Of a stretch of 41,573 nt of DNA, positions 33,066-41,573 are shown piece by piece; the first letter of the stretch is position 1, and each line of letters begins with the position of its first letter. The notes beneath the pieces are model-generated. The model saw only the letters and a program-made list of their open reading frames with translations. It had not been told where the DNA came from and searched no databases. The DNA lies in NCBI RefSeq assembly GCF_017599325.1, contig NZ_JAGFVM010000040.1, forward strand, positions 1 to 41,573, written 5' to 3'. The translations under genes and the position numbers were made by a program. Source of the DNA: Marinilactibacillus kalidii. Lineage in GTDB: Bacteria > Bacillota > Bacilli > Lactobacillales > Carnobacteriaceae_A.

Positions 33066-33851
33066 ATTATCGATACAAAAATAATCAGAAGCAAGGCAAA
33101 TGAAATTGTTAAAAAGAACAGGTTGATTACATATGGTTCCATTTTTGTGCCACCTATTCTAATCTATGTAATAATGCTCGCTGCTCTTATTATCCCCATC
33201 ATGAATGAAAGTATCTTTTGGGCGATTACGCTCGTATTGATTATTAGTTTGGTAGCTGGTATTATCCCTTTCTTGATAGCGAGTATCCACTTGAAGCTAG
33301 CACGAAATAAAGCATTAAACTTTAAAGAAAATGTGACGGGTGAAATCAGAAATAATGGTATCCGTTATTTCTTGGGTAGTTTATTAATGCAAATCTACAT
33401 CTTTTTGTGGGCGCTACTATTTACGATTCCAGGTATGATTAAGCAGTACTCCTACTCAATGACTCCCTATATAATGAAAGATGATGAGGCAATCAGTCCT
33501 AATAATGCAATTACAGCAAGTCGCAAAATGATGGATGGACATAAGGTATCTCTGTTCTTATTACATTTAAGATATGTATTACCACCGTTTTTACTATATC
33601 TATCGTCATTGATTATTATCGTTATCGTCCTAAGTTTATTTCCAGAGAGTACTTTTGATGGTGGCGCAGGAGTCGGTTTAGTAATAATTACTGGATTGTT
33701 ATTCGCTATTGCCATAATAGCTTCAATTATTATAGCGATAAGAAATATGCCTCGCTTAAATGTCGCAAATGCACTTTTCTATGAAGACATTCGTGGGGAG
33801 AGTCACTACGCTGTCGATGAATCCTTACCTGAATGGGAAGAAGAATTTTAA
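33066..33851 (+). CDS. DUF975 family membrane protein, copy 2, probable ATT start
   Basis: About 261 residues from ATT 33066; the first conventional start, TTG 33123, would give 242. AGGAG lies 6 bases before ATT, and the extra residues IDTKIIRSKANEIVKKNR align with the N-terminus of the paralogue at 28334 (FIDRKQMRKTADELVKNN). No SD precedes TTG. The body has SYSMTPYIMKDDEAISPNNA and about five spans. Confidence 0.75.
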   Translation: MIDTKIIRSKANEIVKKNRLITYGSIFVPPILIYVIMLAALIIPIMNESIFWAITLVLIISLVAGIIPFLIASIHLKLARNKALNFKENVTGEIRNNGIRYFLGSLLMQIYIFLWALLFTIPGMIKQYSYSMTPYIMKDDEAISPNNAITASRKMMDGHKVSLFLLHLRYVLPPFLLYLSSLIIIVIVLSLFPESTFDGGAGVGLVIITGLLFAIAIIASIIIAIRNMPRLNVANALFYEDIRGESHYAVDESLPEWEEEF

Positions 33852-33866
33852 TAAATAGAACATACA

Positions 33867-33904
33867 AAAAGGAAGGATCGCTTAAAATAGCGTTTCTTCC
33901 TTTT
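33867..33904 (+). terminator. intrinsic terminator
   Basis: AAAAGGAAG (33867-33875) pairs with CTTCCTTTT (33896-33904), and CGCT pairs with AGCG inside. Confidence 0.7.
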
Positions 33905-33934
33905 ACTATTTGTTGTAAAGATGAATCTTGAAAA

Positions 33935-33975
33935 TGTAAGCGCTATTGATTTCGAATGATAACGTATGCTATACT
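33935..33975 (+). promoter_or_regulatory. promoter with cre-like box for the carboxylesterase gene
   Basis: TTGATT (33946-33951) and TATACT (33970-33975) are separated by 18 bases. TGTAAGCGCTATTG (33935-33948) overlaps the -35 and matches the CcpA cre consensus except at the last two bases. Carbon catabolite control, or another LacI-type regulator, is possible. Confidence 0.5.
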
Positions 33976-34012
33976 GTATTTACATAAGCAAGGAATGTTA
34001 CCCGTACGGGGC

Positions 34013-34066
34013 ATAACCTAAATTCATCTTGAGAATTTCTCGAGATGAGTTTAGGTTATTTTTTTT
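34013..34066 (+). terminator. strong intrinsic terminator in the leader of the esterase gene
   Basis: A continuous stem of about 22 bp (34013-34034 with 34038-34059, outer part ATAACCTAAA) has a 3-base loop and eight T. It abuts the SD (GGAGG at 34071) and is downstream of the only promoter seen. Just before it, GTTACCC (33997-34003) can pair with GGG...TAAC (to 34017), overlapping the stem base. It looks like an attenuator. Confidence 0.75.
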
Positions 34067-34083
34067 AAAAGGAGGAAAAGGGT

Positions 34084-35829
34084 ATGTTGAAAGGATCAGT
34101 TAAAATAGGTATGGGGTTTGCGTTAGCTGGATTAGTATTAGGCGGATGTTCAAATAATGAGGAAATGAGAACGGATGCAGATTCAGTAGAAGAAAGTGCC
34201 CAAAATGAAGATACAAAAAAGGATAATGATCAAACGATTCGGGATACGCAATTTGGTCAAGTAAAAGGTGTTAATGAAGCGGGGGTCTACAAGTGGTTAG
34301 GTGTACCATATGGTGGAGACACGTCTGGAGAGAATCGCTGGAAAGCACCGGCAAATCCTGAGCCTTGGTCAGATGTGTTCGATGCATCGGCACCTGGAGA
34401 TGTTGCACTACAGTTAGGTGCGGAAGGTGTAGATGGATCTGAACAAGCGTTGAATCTAGACATCTACCGCCCTGAAAATGAAAAAGAAGCATTACCAGTA
34501 CTTGTTTACATCCATGGTGGAAATAACCAGACAGGCTTAGCACAAGAAATCTCAGGTGCGTCCTTTGCACGTAATCAAGATGCCATCGTCGTTTCTGTAA
34601 ACTATCGGTTAGGGGCTATGGGCTTTAATCCCTTACCTGCGTTGAAGACAGGGACGTCAGAAGAAAATTCCGGAAACTATACTATGCTGGATTTAGTAAA
34701 ATCACTTGACTGGATAAAAGAAAATATCGAATCATTCGGTGGAGATAGTGAAAATGTCACAGTTTCAGGATTCTCGGCTGGAGGACGAGATGTAATGGCG
34801 ATGTTGATTTCACCGTTATTTGAAGACAAATTCGATAAAGCCGTTTCTTTCAGCGGCGGAATGACGATTGCAGATGAAGAGAATAGTCAGGGCGTATTTG
34901 CCGAGGCAATTGCGCCACTTGTGGTAGAAGATGGTATAAAAGAAACAGCAGAAGCAGCGAAAGCATGGTTGTTAACTGATGATGTGGCTGTTAAAGAATA
35001 TTTAATTGAACTTGAAGGGGATCGCTTAGTCAGTTTTATGGGGGATGCCGGTATCCGAATGAATGTCTTTCCACATCTTTACAATGACGGAACGGTCATT
35101 CCTAAAGAAGGATTTGATACTGAGCAGTACAATGAAGTCCCTTTGCTGATGCTAACTGGTGGAAATGAATTTTCATTGTTTGGAAGGTTTGATCCTTTCT
35201 TTGGCGAATACGTAGCGGATGGAACAATTGATTCGGATGAAGCGATTTCTGCACAGTATGATTTTATCAATCAATATGGTGGACAGTTATATAGTCTATT
35301 TAATGTAACAGAATCGGCTGAAAAAATGAAAGAGCAGTATGATGCATCCATTTATGGAATGGAGATCAACTTTGGAGAAGATCCGGCGGTTGTGGGAGAA
35401 GATATGGCTAAACTCGGTTCTTTCCATGGTGTTTTTGTACCGCTACTTGATACAGATAATCAGAACTATGCTACTTTAGTGGGTGATGCATATGAGACAG
35501 CAGGCGCAAAAGCGCTCGGAGAAACGTTCCAACGTTACCTTTACCAATTTATGGAGAATGGCGATCCCAATGGTGAATCGTTGACTGAATGGACAGAATG
35601 GACAGCAGAAAATAAAGAGATATTATTTTTAAATGCAGATCAGTCAGACGCTACTGCAGAAATGGGACAAAAAGATTATACGTACGAAGATGTGTTAACC
35701 GCTATTAAAGCGGACAAAACAGTTAGTGACGAAGAAAAAGAAGTATTGATCTCTGAAGTATTGAACAACCGTTGGTTCAGCGGTAGATTAGACGAGGAAT
35801 ACGGGAATGTCGCTGATTTTGACAAATAA
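34084..35829 (+). CDS. lipoprotein type-B carboxylesterase
   Basis: 581 residues. The signal peptide ends in a lipobox (LVLGGC, Cys22), so the enzyme is tethered outside the membrane. The type-B carboxylesterase fold shows WLGVPYGG...RWKAPANPEPW, the oxyanion loop YIHGGNNQTG, the nucleophile in VSGFSAGGRD, an acidic residue in GGNEFSLFGRF and a histidine in LGSFHGVFVPL. It hydrolyses carboxylic esters of unknown nature. SD AAGGAGG. Confidence 0.88.
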   Translation: MLKGSVKIGMGFALAGLVLGGCSNNEEMRTDADSVEESAQNEDTKKDNDQTIRDTQFGQVKGVNEAGVYKWLGVPYGGDTSGENRWKAPANPEPWSDVFDASAPGDVALQLGAEGVDGSEQALNLDIYRPENEKEALPVLVYIHGGNNQTGLAQEISGASFARNQDAIVVSVNYRLGAMGFNPLPALKTGTSEENSGNYTMLDLVKSLDWIKENIESFGGDSENVTVSGFSAGGRDVMAMLISPLFEDKFDKAVSFSGGMTIADEENSQGVFAEAIAPLVVEDGIKETAEAAKAWLLTDDVAVKEYLIELEGDRLVSFMGDAGIRMNVFPHLYNDGTVIPKEGFDTEQYNEVPLLMLTGGNEFSLFGRFDPFFGEYVADGTIDSDEAISAQYDFINQYGGQLYSLFNVTESAEKMKEQYDASIYGMEINFGEDPAVVGEDMAKLGSFHGVFVPLLDTDNQNYATLVGDAYETAGAKALGETFQRYLYQFMENGDPNGESLTEWTEWTAENKEILFLNADQSDATAEMGQKDYTYEDVLTAIKADKTVSDEEKEVLISEVLNNRWFSGRLDEEYGNVADFDK

Positions 35830-35843
35830 CCATTAAATCATTG

Positions 35844-35877
35844 GACGATTTCGATAGCTATCGAAGTCGTCTTTTTT
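35844..35877 (+). terminator. intrinsic terminator after esterase gene
   Basis: GACGA-T-TTCGATAG pairs with CTATCGAA-G-TCGTC (35844-35871), followed by six T. Confidence 0.85.
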
Positions 35878-36033
35878 CATTAAACTACATCATTAATCAA
35901 ATAGACGTCCGGTAGAAAACAAGCTGCTTAAACATTTGCTTGTTTTCTTGATCCGTTACTTATAAGATTAGTTAAACCGCATTGCTTCAGCACTAAGTGA
36001 GAGGCTTAATAGACAGTCATAGGAGTGATAACG

Positions 36034-36474
36034 ATGAAAAAAGAAAGCTCGAATGGTCATCGTCTCTATTTGACGATCGGATTGATACTAGCTACCATTG
36101 GCCTTATTTATATCGGTGCCTATGTGCTTTATCTCAAAGCGTATAGTGCAAGAACGTTCACACTGACCTACTCATTGATTTACTTCCAGTTGGCCCGTCC
36201 AGTTTTTTTCATCTTTTCTTTCGCAGTACTCACTAGACTACTCCTAGCAAGTCCAGTGGTCACATTACCTCAAAGCTATAGTCGTTATGCAAGATACATA
36301 CTTGCTTTACTTATTTCACTATATGCAGTGCTGATGATCATATTGTATTTCCCTGTTTTTCTATCTGTACCCTTTGAAATCGTGTATTACCTACTATTAC
36401 AAAGTCCATTATTATTTATATTGATCGGTATTTTCTTGAGTCTGAGTATATCGATAAAGCGTGATGAAAATTAA
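36034..36474 (+). CDS. four-span membrane protein, unknown function
   Basis: 146 residues from the ATG at 36034, which has AGGAG 8 bases upstream; an ATG three codons earlier is too close to the SD. Four hydrophobic segments (about 12-33, 45-70, 83-108, 115-140) and a short basic tail. No family is recognised. Confidence 0.65.
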   Translation: MKKESSNGHRLYLTIGLILATIGLIYIGAYVLYLKAYSARTFTLTYSLIYFQLARPVFFIFSFAVLTRLLLASPVVTLPQSYSRYARYILALLISLYAVLMIILYFPVFLSVPFEIVYYLLLQSPLLFILIGIFLSLSISIKRDEN

Positions 36475-36592
36475 AATGAAATAGAGTAGGGAACTGGAAA
36501 AGGATAGCGTTAACGAAATGGCTGAATGATATTCGAATATGGCGACGAAGAGATGATTAATTTGCTTTAAGAGAGTATAAAGGAGGAAGAAT

Positions 36593-36781
36593 ATGAAAAA
36601 AGAATTTAGAACATTGACATATGGTGCCGAAATGACCGATGGCGCAATGAGATTAAAAGTTGAAACACAAAAAGAAGGGTTATTCGCGGATGGCGTCGAG
36701 GTCAAAGCAAATGTAGATATGGAAACAGGCGAAGTCAAATTTTTCATTGATCCTTCAGATTTAGAAGCAATACAGGATTAA
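36593..36781 (+). CDS. small conserved-looking cytoplasmic protein, unknown function
   Basis: 62 residues, soluble and acidic, with alternating strand-like segments (TLTYGAEMTDGAMRLKVET and VKANVDMETGEVKFFI). SD AAGGAGG precedes the ATG. No family is recognised. Confidence 0.65.
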   Translation: MKKEFRTLTYGAEMTDGAMRLKVETQKEGLFADGVEVKANVDMETGEVKFFIDPSDLEAIQD

Positions 36782-36801
36782 AAAGCATTCAAAGTATAAA
36801 T

Positions 36802-36841
36802 AAAAGCCAGAAGTGAGCAGTTACGCTGACTTCTGGCTTTT
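36802..36841. terminator. bidirectional intrinsic terminator
   Basis: AAAAGCCAGAAGT (36802-36814) pairs with ACTTCTGGCTTTT (36829-36841) between convergent genes. Confidence 0.88.
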
Positions 36842-36852
36842 TATTTTAGTTT

Positions 36853-38823
36853 TTATTGATCCGTTTTTAAAGCATCTTTTTCTTTGTCGCTAACAGTGAC
36901 TGAAGAATCAGTTGATTTTGATCGTTCTTCTTCAGCTAGTTTTTCAGCAACAGCTTCTACAAGTGCTTCGTCTTGTACTCTTGTCTGAATAACTTCACCA
37001 ATGATATGATCATCTGTAACTTTTTGCAATTTCTGTTTAACAGCTCGTTCGATCAGGAATTCCTGTCTTAGACCCAAATAAAGTGAATAGATCATTGCGA
37101 GTAAGATAAACGTGAAAGGCAATCCTGTAATGACAGATGCCGTTTGTAATGCAGATAATCCACCACCAACAAGTAATGTCGCAGCGATGACACCTTCAAT
37201 CGCAGTCCAGAAAATACGTTGTGGAATTGGAGAATCAAGTTTACCACCTGAAGTTAAATGATCAACAACAAGTGAACCAGAGTCAGCAGAAGTAACGAAG
37301 AACACGACAACCAATATGATACCCACAAATGATAAGATGGATGATAAAGGCAATCCTTCAACCATTGCGAACAAGGCAAGTGACTCGTCGATACCTACAG
37401 CAGCAGCTAAGTCAGTAATACCATTCATTTCTTGGAAGATGGCTGTTCCGCCGAATACGCTCATCCAGATGAATGAAATGGCTGTTGGAATCAAGACAAC
37501 GCCGATAATGAATTCTTTAACGGTACGTCCTTTTGAAACACGCGCGATAAACATACCAACGAATGGTGACCATGAAATCCACCAAGCCCAGTAAAAGATC
37601 GTCCAAGTACTTTGCCAGTTTGTATCCCGGAAAGTTTCGGTCCATGTACTCATTTCAATAAAGTGAGATGCGAAATAACCGACATTTTGAGTGAACCCAC
37701 TTAAAATGTAAACAGTGGGACCAGTAATCAATACAAATAGTAAGAATACACCAGCTAAGACCATGTTGATCTCGCTTAGTCGTTTAACACCGCCATCTAG
37801 TCCCATGACAACGGAGATAGTAGCAAATCCAGTAATGACGATGATCAAGATAACTTGTACAGTCGTACTAACGCTGATACCAAATAAATTATTCAGCCCA
37901 GCATTAACTTGCGAAACACCGAGACCAAGAGAGGTTGCTAGTCCCATCAGTGTAGCAAGTACAGAGAGAATATCAATGATATTTCCCCAAAATCCGTAGA
38001 TTTTGTTACCGATTAATGGATAGAACAATGATCGAATCGTCAGTGGCAAGCCTTTGTTATAAGAGAAGAAAGCTAGACCAAGTCCAACGATTGCATATAT
38101 TGCCCAAGGGTGAATACCCCAGTGGAAGAACGTCGAAGCCATAGCTGACTGAGCAGCACCGGGTGAATTCGGTGAAACGGAATCAAACATTGGAGAAGGG
38201 TTACCCAAATGATTAATGGGTTCCGCGACACTCCAGAACAATAGACCGATTCCCATTCCGGCACTTAATAGCATGGCATACCAGGCAAATCTAGAAAACT
38301 CCGGTTTGGCTGTTTTACCGCCGATAACGATTGAACCATAGCGGCTAAAGGCAAAATAGAGTCCGGCAACAATAAAAATGTTAGCCGCGAAAATCATGAA
38401 CCAACCAGTAGAACTCGAAATAATATCGAGGGTTCTGATAAAGAATTGTTCGGCTTGTTCTGGGAATACCAATGTGATTGCGATAAAAATCGCTAATATG
38501 ATAAATGCGGGAATGGTTACTTCGGGATGGATATCAAATCCGAACCCTTTCCAGTTTCTTTCGCCTACTTCTTCTTTGCCTTCTTCATCGAATAAGGATA
38601 CAGTTGGTCTGATTTGAAGTCCTTTGAATCGTTCTCTTTGCTTGATCGCTTCTTTTCGAGCTTCTACTTCTTCTTTACGAAGTTTTTTAGCTAAGAGTCG
38701 TTCTGATTCGAGCCTTTTCTCAAACTCAGTCTGCTCTCTAGGTGGTCGTTTCTTTTTCTCGGGTTTCTTTTTCTCAGGTTTCTTTCTTTCCAGTTTCTTT
38801 TTCTTGTCTTTCTCGTTATCCAT
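36853..38823 (-). CDS. BCCT-family glycine betaine/choline-type transporter
   Basis: 656 residues with twelve spans after about residue 100. Family motifs include AGMGIGLLFWSVAEPINHLG and the Trp-rich IFYWAWWISWSPFVGMFIAR. It would take up betaine-type compatible solutes with Na+ or H+ for osmoprotection. The N-terminal 80 residues are very rich in Lys/Arg/Glu with a KKPEKKKPEKKK repeat, longer than in typical family members. The C-terminal tail is charged too, and such tails sense osmotic state in BetP. SD AAAGGA precedes the ATG. Confidence 0.9.
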   Translation of the reverse strand: MDNEKDKKKKLERKKPEKKKPEKKKRPPREQTEFEKRLESERLLAKKLRKEEVEARKEAIKQRERFKGLQIRPTVSLFDEEGKEEVGERNWKGFGFDIHPEVTIPAFIILAIFIAITLVFPEQAEQFFIRTLDIISSSTGWFMIFAANIFIVAGLYFAFSRYGSIVIGGKTAKPEFSRFAWYAMLLSAGMGIGLLFWSVAEPINHLGNPSPMFDSVSPNSPGAAQSAMASTFFHWGIHPWAIYAIVGLGLAFFSYNKGLPLTIRSLFYPLIGNKIYGFWGNIIDILSVLATLMGLATSLGLGVSQVNAGLNNLFGISVSTTVQVILIIVITGFATISVVMGLDGGVKRLSEINMVLAGVFLLFVLITGPTVYILSGFTQNVGYFASHFIEMSTWTETFRDTNWQSTWTIFYWAWWISWSPFVGMFIARVSKGRTVKEFIIGVVLIPTAISFIWMSVFGGTAIFQEMNGITDLAAAVGIDESLALFAMVEGLPLSSILSFVGIILVVVFFVTSADSGSLVVDHLTSGGKLDSPIPQRIFWTAIEGVIAATLLVGGGLSALQTASVITGLPFTFILLAMIYSLYLGLRQEFLIERAVKQKLQKVTDDHIIGEVIQTRVQDEALVEAVAEKLAEEERSKSTDSSVTVSDKEKDALKTDQ

Positions 38824-39117
38824 ATCTTACCGTTCCTTTCTTGAATTGTGGTGAGAGGAGATTGATCGAATCAAACGTTACAAAAAGCAACCGCTGACTG
38901 ACAATGATTCAACTCTCGTCGTAAGTAATGTCCTATAAATATGCATCTTACCTATATTAACATGCTGAACGTTATCTTTCATCAAAGAATCACTCGGTTT
39001 TTCTAATAAAACACTTACATACTGAAAATAGTAGGAATCGGTTCTGTAATAATGTTATTACCTTATAAAATTGAGGAAGATGACCAATGGTGATCATCTA
39101 AATAGTTACAAAAACGA

Positions 39118-40425
39118 TTAATTCAATTGTGCTTCGAATGCTTCTTCCGAAAAAAACGTTTCTCCTTGCCAGATCCACGATGGGTCAGTTTGAGGTGAAG
39201 GGATATAGTGATTGTCGTGAAAAGATACACTCGGTTTTTCTGCTATCATATGACTGATAAATAAGCCGCTAGCGGAATTAGTCAATTCATTCTGGATAAC
39301 CTCCGTTGACTCAACGTGATGCTGGAACAGAAGTTGTCCGCCTTCTAGATCAGCAGTATCATTCTTTTGTAAAGTATTTCCTTCTATTAAAGTGTTCGTC
39401 GTACCGCCTCGTTCTGAATCATAACCACCTAATGAGATACCGGTGTAAGTGTTCTCGTAAACCTCGTTCTGCCGTATAAAGATTTTATCTGCAGTTTTCC
39501 CAAAGTGTTCAGAAGTTGCTTCAATGCCGATATCATTTTGATAAACCGTATTCTTTTCGATAGTGATCTGTTGTCCGCCATCTACATAGATTCCCCCAGC
39601 ACTATATTCGTTATAGCTCGGATTGTTATAGCTAGAGTTATGGTGAACGATATTTTCGCTAATCACACCGTCTCTAGCACGATCCAGTTTAGCCTGACGA
39701 GCTATGCCTTCATAGCCAATTACATCGATTGCGATATTATCAGTATGATGTATAAGGTTTTTACTGATTGAAAAATCACTAACGTTCCCGTTTACTACAA
39801 GAGCTTCACTCAATCCTAACTTCAGATCCGTCAATGTATTTTGATGGATATCAATTGCCTCGATTGAATCGTCTCCATATACAGCAATCCCATGTGCGTT
39901 CCCGTTTTGTACACGAGTTTCGATAGATTGAATCAAGTTATTGGATAATGTGATATGTGAACTATCTCCGGTTACGAGCATACCGATAACAGTTTTGTCG
40001 ACTAATTCAGTAGAGAGGTTCTCAAGGGTTAGACCATCAATCGTTAGATAATTACATCCTTCAATCATCACGAGCGCTTGGTCTTCTTGCGTATCTTCGA
40101 ATCCTTGTCCGCTAATGATCGCTGATTCATTTTCATATGCCTGAAAGCGAATCGGCGCTTCAGCTGTCCCACTATGCTGGATGACCAGTGGTTCTGTATA
40201 AGTTCCTTCTCGAATATTGACAACTGTTCCAGGAACAGCTCTTTCAGTAGCTTCTTCTAGACTGGCTAATGGGGATTCGATTGAACCAGTGTTTTCGTCA
40301 TTTCCTTTTGGAGAAACAAAGAGTGTACTTGGTTCGTAAGCGTTAGTCTGGATCTGTTGTTGCCAAGTCCAAATGCCTCCAACAACTAGGGTAATTAAAA
40401 AAAGCATTCCTATTATTTTTTTCAT
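39118..40425 (-). CDS. exported right-handed beta-helix protein
   Basis: 435 residues. The N-terminal hydrophobic segment (about 4-22) is a signal peptide or anchor. LFVSPKGNDENTGSIESPLA is the DUF1565-type start, and the body shows repeated helix rungs with N/I/V ladders (SHITLSNNLIQSI, DFSISKNLIHHTDNIAIDV, IFIRQNEVYENTYTGISLGG). Such folds are found in polysaccharide lyases and NosD-type proteins. No catalytic residues are recognised. SD GAGG precedes the ATG. Confidence 0.8.
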   Translation of the reverse strand: MKKIIGMLFLITLVVGGIWTWQQQIQTNAYEPSTLFVSPKGNDENTGSIESPLASLEEATERAVPGTVVNIREGTYTEPLVIQHSGTAEAPIRFQAYENESAIISGQGFEDTQEDQALVMIEGCNYLTIDGLTLENLSTELVDKTVIGMLVTGDSSHITLSNNLIQSIETRVQNGNAHGIAVYGDDSIEAIDIHQNTLTDLKLGLSEALVVNGNVSDFSISKNLIHHTDNIAIDVIGYEGIARQAKLDRARDGVISENIVHHNSSYNNPSYNEYSAGGIYVDGGQQITIEKNTVYQNDIGIEATSEHFGKTADKIFIRQNEVYENTYTGISLGGYDSERGGTTNTLIEGNTLQKNDTADLEGGQLLFQHHVESTEVIQNELTNSASGLFISHMIAEKPSVSFHDNHYIPSPQTDPSWIWQGETFFSEEAFEAQLN

Positions 40426-40510
40426 TTAATAAACCTCACTTTTAACCTTGAATGATCTATCGTTAGACTAGTATAGCTTATTGAAAGGCGATATAGCATG
40501 GAATAAACGT

Positions 40511-41570
40511 GAATTGTAAAATTAAGCTAGACAAATAAAAAAGCCATTCGTGGTACACTCAAAATGTATTTTCCGACCAAAGAAAACATTAGGAGTGATC
40601 ACGAATGACCTATTCCCATATTACCACGGACGAGCTTGTATTGATAGAATCGTATTACCATAATAATGTATCAACCGCTAGAATCGCTCAATTGATTAAT
40701 CGTTCAAGGCAAACTATCCATAACGTCGTTACGGCTTTAAAGCAAGGTGTTACAATTCTTGACTATTATCGACAATACAAATTGAATAAAAAACGTTGCG
40801 GACGAAAGAAAATCATTCTTCCTATTAAACAACAGGACTATATCAAGGATCAAGTTGCTAAAGGCTGGACGCCCGATGTCATTATTGGTAGATCGGAACA
40901 GCCTATTGGATGCTCGGTCCGAACGCTTTATCGTCGATTCAATGAACACCTATTCGACGAAGCTTTACTTCCCATGAAGGGAAAAAGAAAGCCCAATGGT
41001 CATAAAGAACGTCGAGGAAAACAAGCATTTAAAAGAACGATTGAAGAAAGAACAACCGATTATCCTTTATTTAAGGAAGAGTTTGGACATTTGGAAGGAG
41101 ACACCATTGTTGGTGTACACCACAAAAGCGCCATTATAACGTTAGTCGAAAGACTTTCGAAAGTCATCATCACGTTAAAACCAGAAGGACGTAAAGCAGT
41201 TGATATAGAAACCACCTTGAACCAATGGTTCAGTTCTATTCCCAAATGTCTATTTAAGTCCATTACTTTTGATTGTGGTAAAGAGTTCTCAAACTGGAAG
41301 TCAATCTGCAACCAACATGATGTGTCCATTTATTTTGCAGATCCAGGTACGCCTTCACAAAGGGCTTTGAACGAAAATTCAAATGGTTTACTGCGACGAA
41401 ATGGCCTACCTAAAGAAATGGATTTTAATTTAGTAGATCAGAATTTTGTATCAGGCGTAGCCGATAGACGAAACCGAATCCCTAGAAAATCACTAAATTA
41501 TCAAACACCCTTAGAAGTATTTTTGAGTTATATTGATGGGTCGTATTTGTCTAGCTTATATTGACAATTC
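40511..41570 (+). mobile_element. IS30-family insertion sequence
   Basis: Terminal inverted repeats of about 26-30 bases: left (40511-40540) starts GAATTGTAAAATTAAGCTAG, and the reverse complement of the right end (41570-41541) starts GAATTGTCAATATAAGCTAG. They share AAGCTAGACAAATA. The exact outer bases and target duplication are uncertain. Length about 1.06 kb is typical for IS30. Confidence 0.88.
40605..41564 (+). CDS. IS30-family transposase
   Basis: 319 residues. An N-terminal helix-turn-helix (about 8-50) is followed by a DDE catalytic core: Asp in HLEGDTIVG, Asp in SITFDCGKEFSNW and Glu in RALNENSNGLLRR. The reading frame is uninterrupted. SD AGGAG is 9 bases before the ATG. It runs into the right terminal repeat, as usual for the family. 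Confidence 0.95.
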   Translation: MTYSHITTDELVLIESYYHNNVSTARIAQLINRSRQTIHNVVTALKQGVTILDYYRQYKLNKKRCGRKKIILPIKQQDYIKDQVAKGWTPDVIIGRSEQPIGCSVRTLYRRFNEHLFDEALLPMKGKRKPNGHKERRGKQAFKRTIEERTTDYPLFKEEFGHLEGDTIVGVHHKSAIITLVERLSKVIITLKPEGRKAVDIETTLNQWFSSIPKCLFKSITFDCGKEFSNWKSICNQHDVSIYFADPGTPSQRALNENSNGLLRRNGLPKEMDFNLVDQNFVSGVADRRNRIPRKSLNYQTPLEVFLSYIDGSYLSSLY

Positions 41571-41573
41571 AGA

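Noticed and set aside
1-41573. CRISPR arrays, tRNA or rRNA genes
   Set aside because: No regularly spaced repeats and no tRNA- or rRNA-like segments were noticed on either strand by eye; a dedicated scan was not possible.

Overview
The window is low-G+C Gram-positive DNA with strong AGGAGG-type ribosome sites, TTGACA/TATAAT promoters and many hairpin-plus-U-run terminators. The gene content (IS256 and IS30 elements, AGCS and BCCT transporters, LytTR/DUF3021 pair, DUF975 proteins) fits a Lactobacillales species, perhaps of Carnobacteriaceae type. That assignment is inference, because no rRNA or tRNA gene is present.

Layout. Positions 1-1335 hold an IS256-family element. Positions 1440-7920 carry a small membrane protein, an S66 LD-carboxypeptidase, three tandem paralogues (membrane anchor plus predicted extracellular beta-propeller) and another tiny membrane protein. 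A membrane-anchored esterase lies at 8021-9658 on the minus strand. A frameshifted scrap of a GH2 beta-galactosidase lies at 9973-10265. Positions 10330-23230 form a visibly more A+T-rich island encoding a complete class I lanthipeptide locus. A decayed ORF with two stops (23265-23621) follows it. Positions 23800-40430 look like ordinary chromosome: an XRE/ImmA protein, a LytTR-DUF3021 operon, nicotinamidase, two DUF975 proteins, an iron-type alcohol dehydrogenase, a GNAT enzyme, an alanine symporter, a lipoprotein carboxylesterase, a BCCT transporter and a beta-helix protein. An IS30-family element ends the window (40511-41570).

Main result. The island combines a lanthipeptide operon with a PlcR/PapR-like quorum-sensing pair. 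A helix-turn-helix/repeat regulator (10527-11408, minus) overlaps by 20 bases a 46-codon gene (10406-10546, minus; TTG start, strong SD) that encodes a PapR-like exported pro-peptide. The regulator promoter and the precursor promoter diverge, and a palindrome lies between their -35 boxes. To the right are a 45-residue precursor (11580-11717), an attenuator hairpin, lanB, lanC, two ABC-2 permeases and an ATPase (probable immunity or export), and two TMD-NBD exporters. No leader protease gene is present. The proposed model is that the secreted peptide matures outside the cell, is re-imported, and switches on the lanthipeptide promoter through the regulator.

Other points of note: two genes whose best starts are ATC and ATT; two genes with a strong intrinsic terminator between their promoter and their SD (attenuation candidates); and three helically phased repeats upstream of the LytTR gene.
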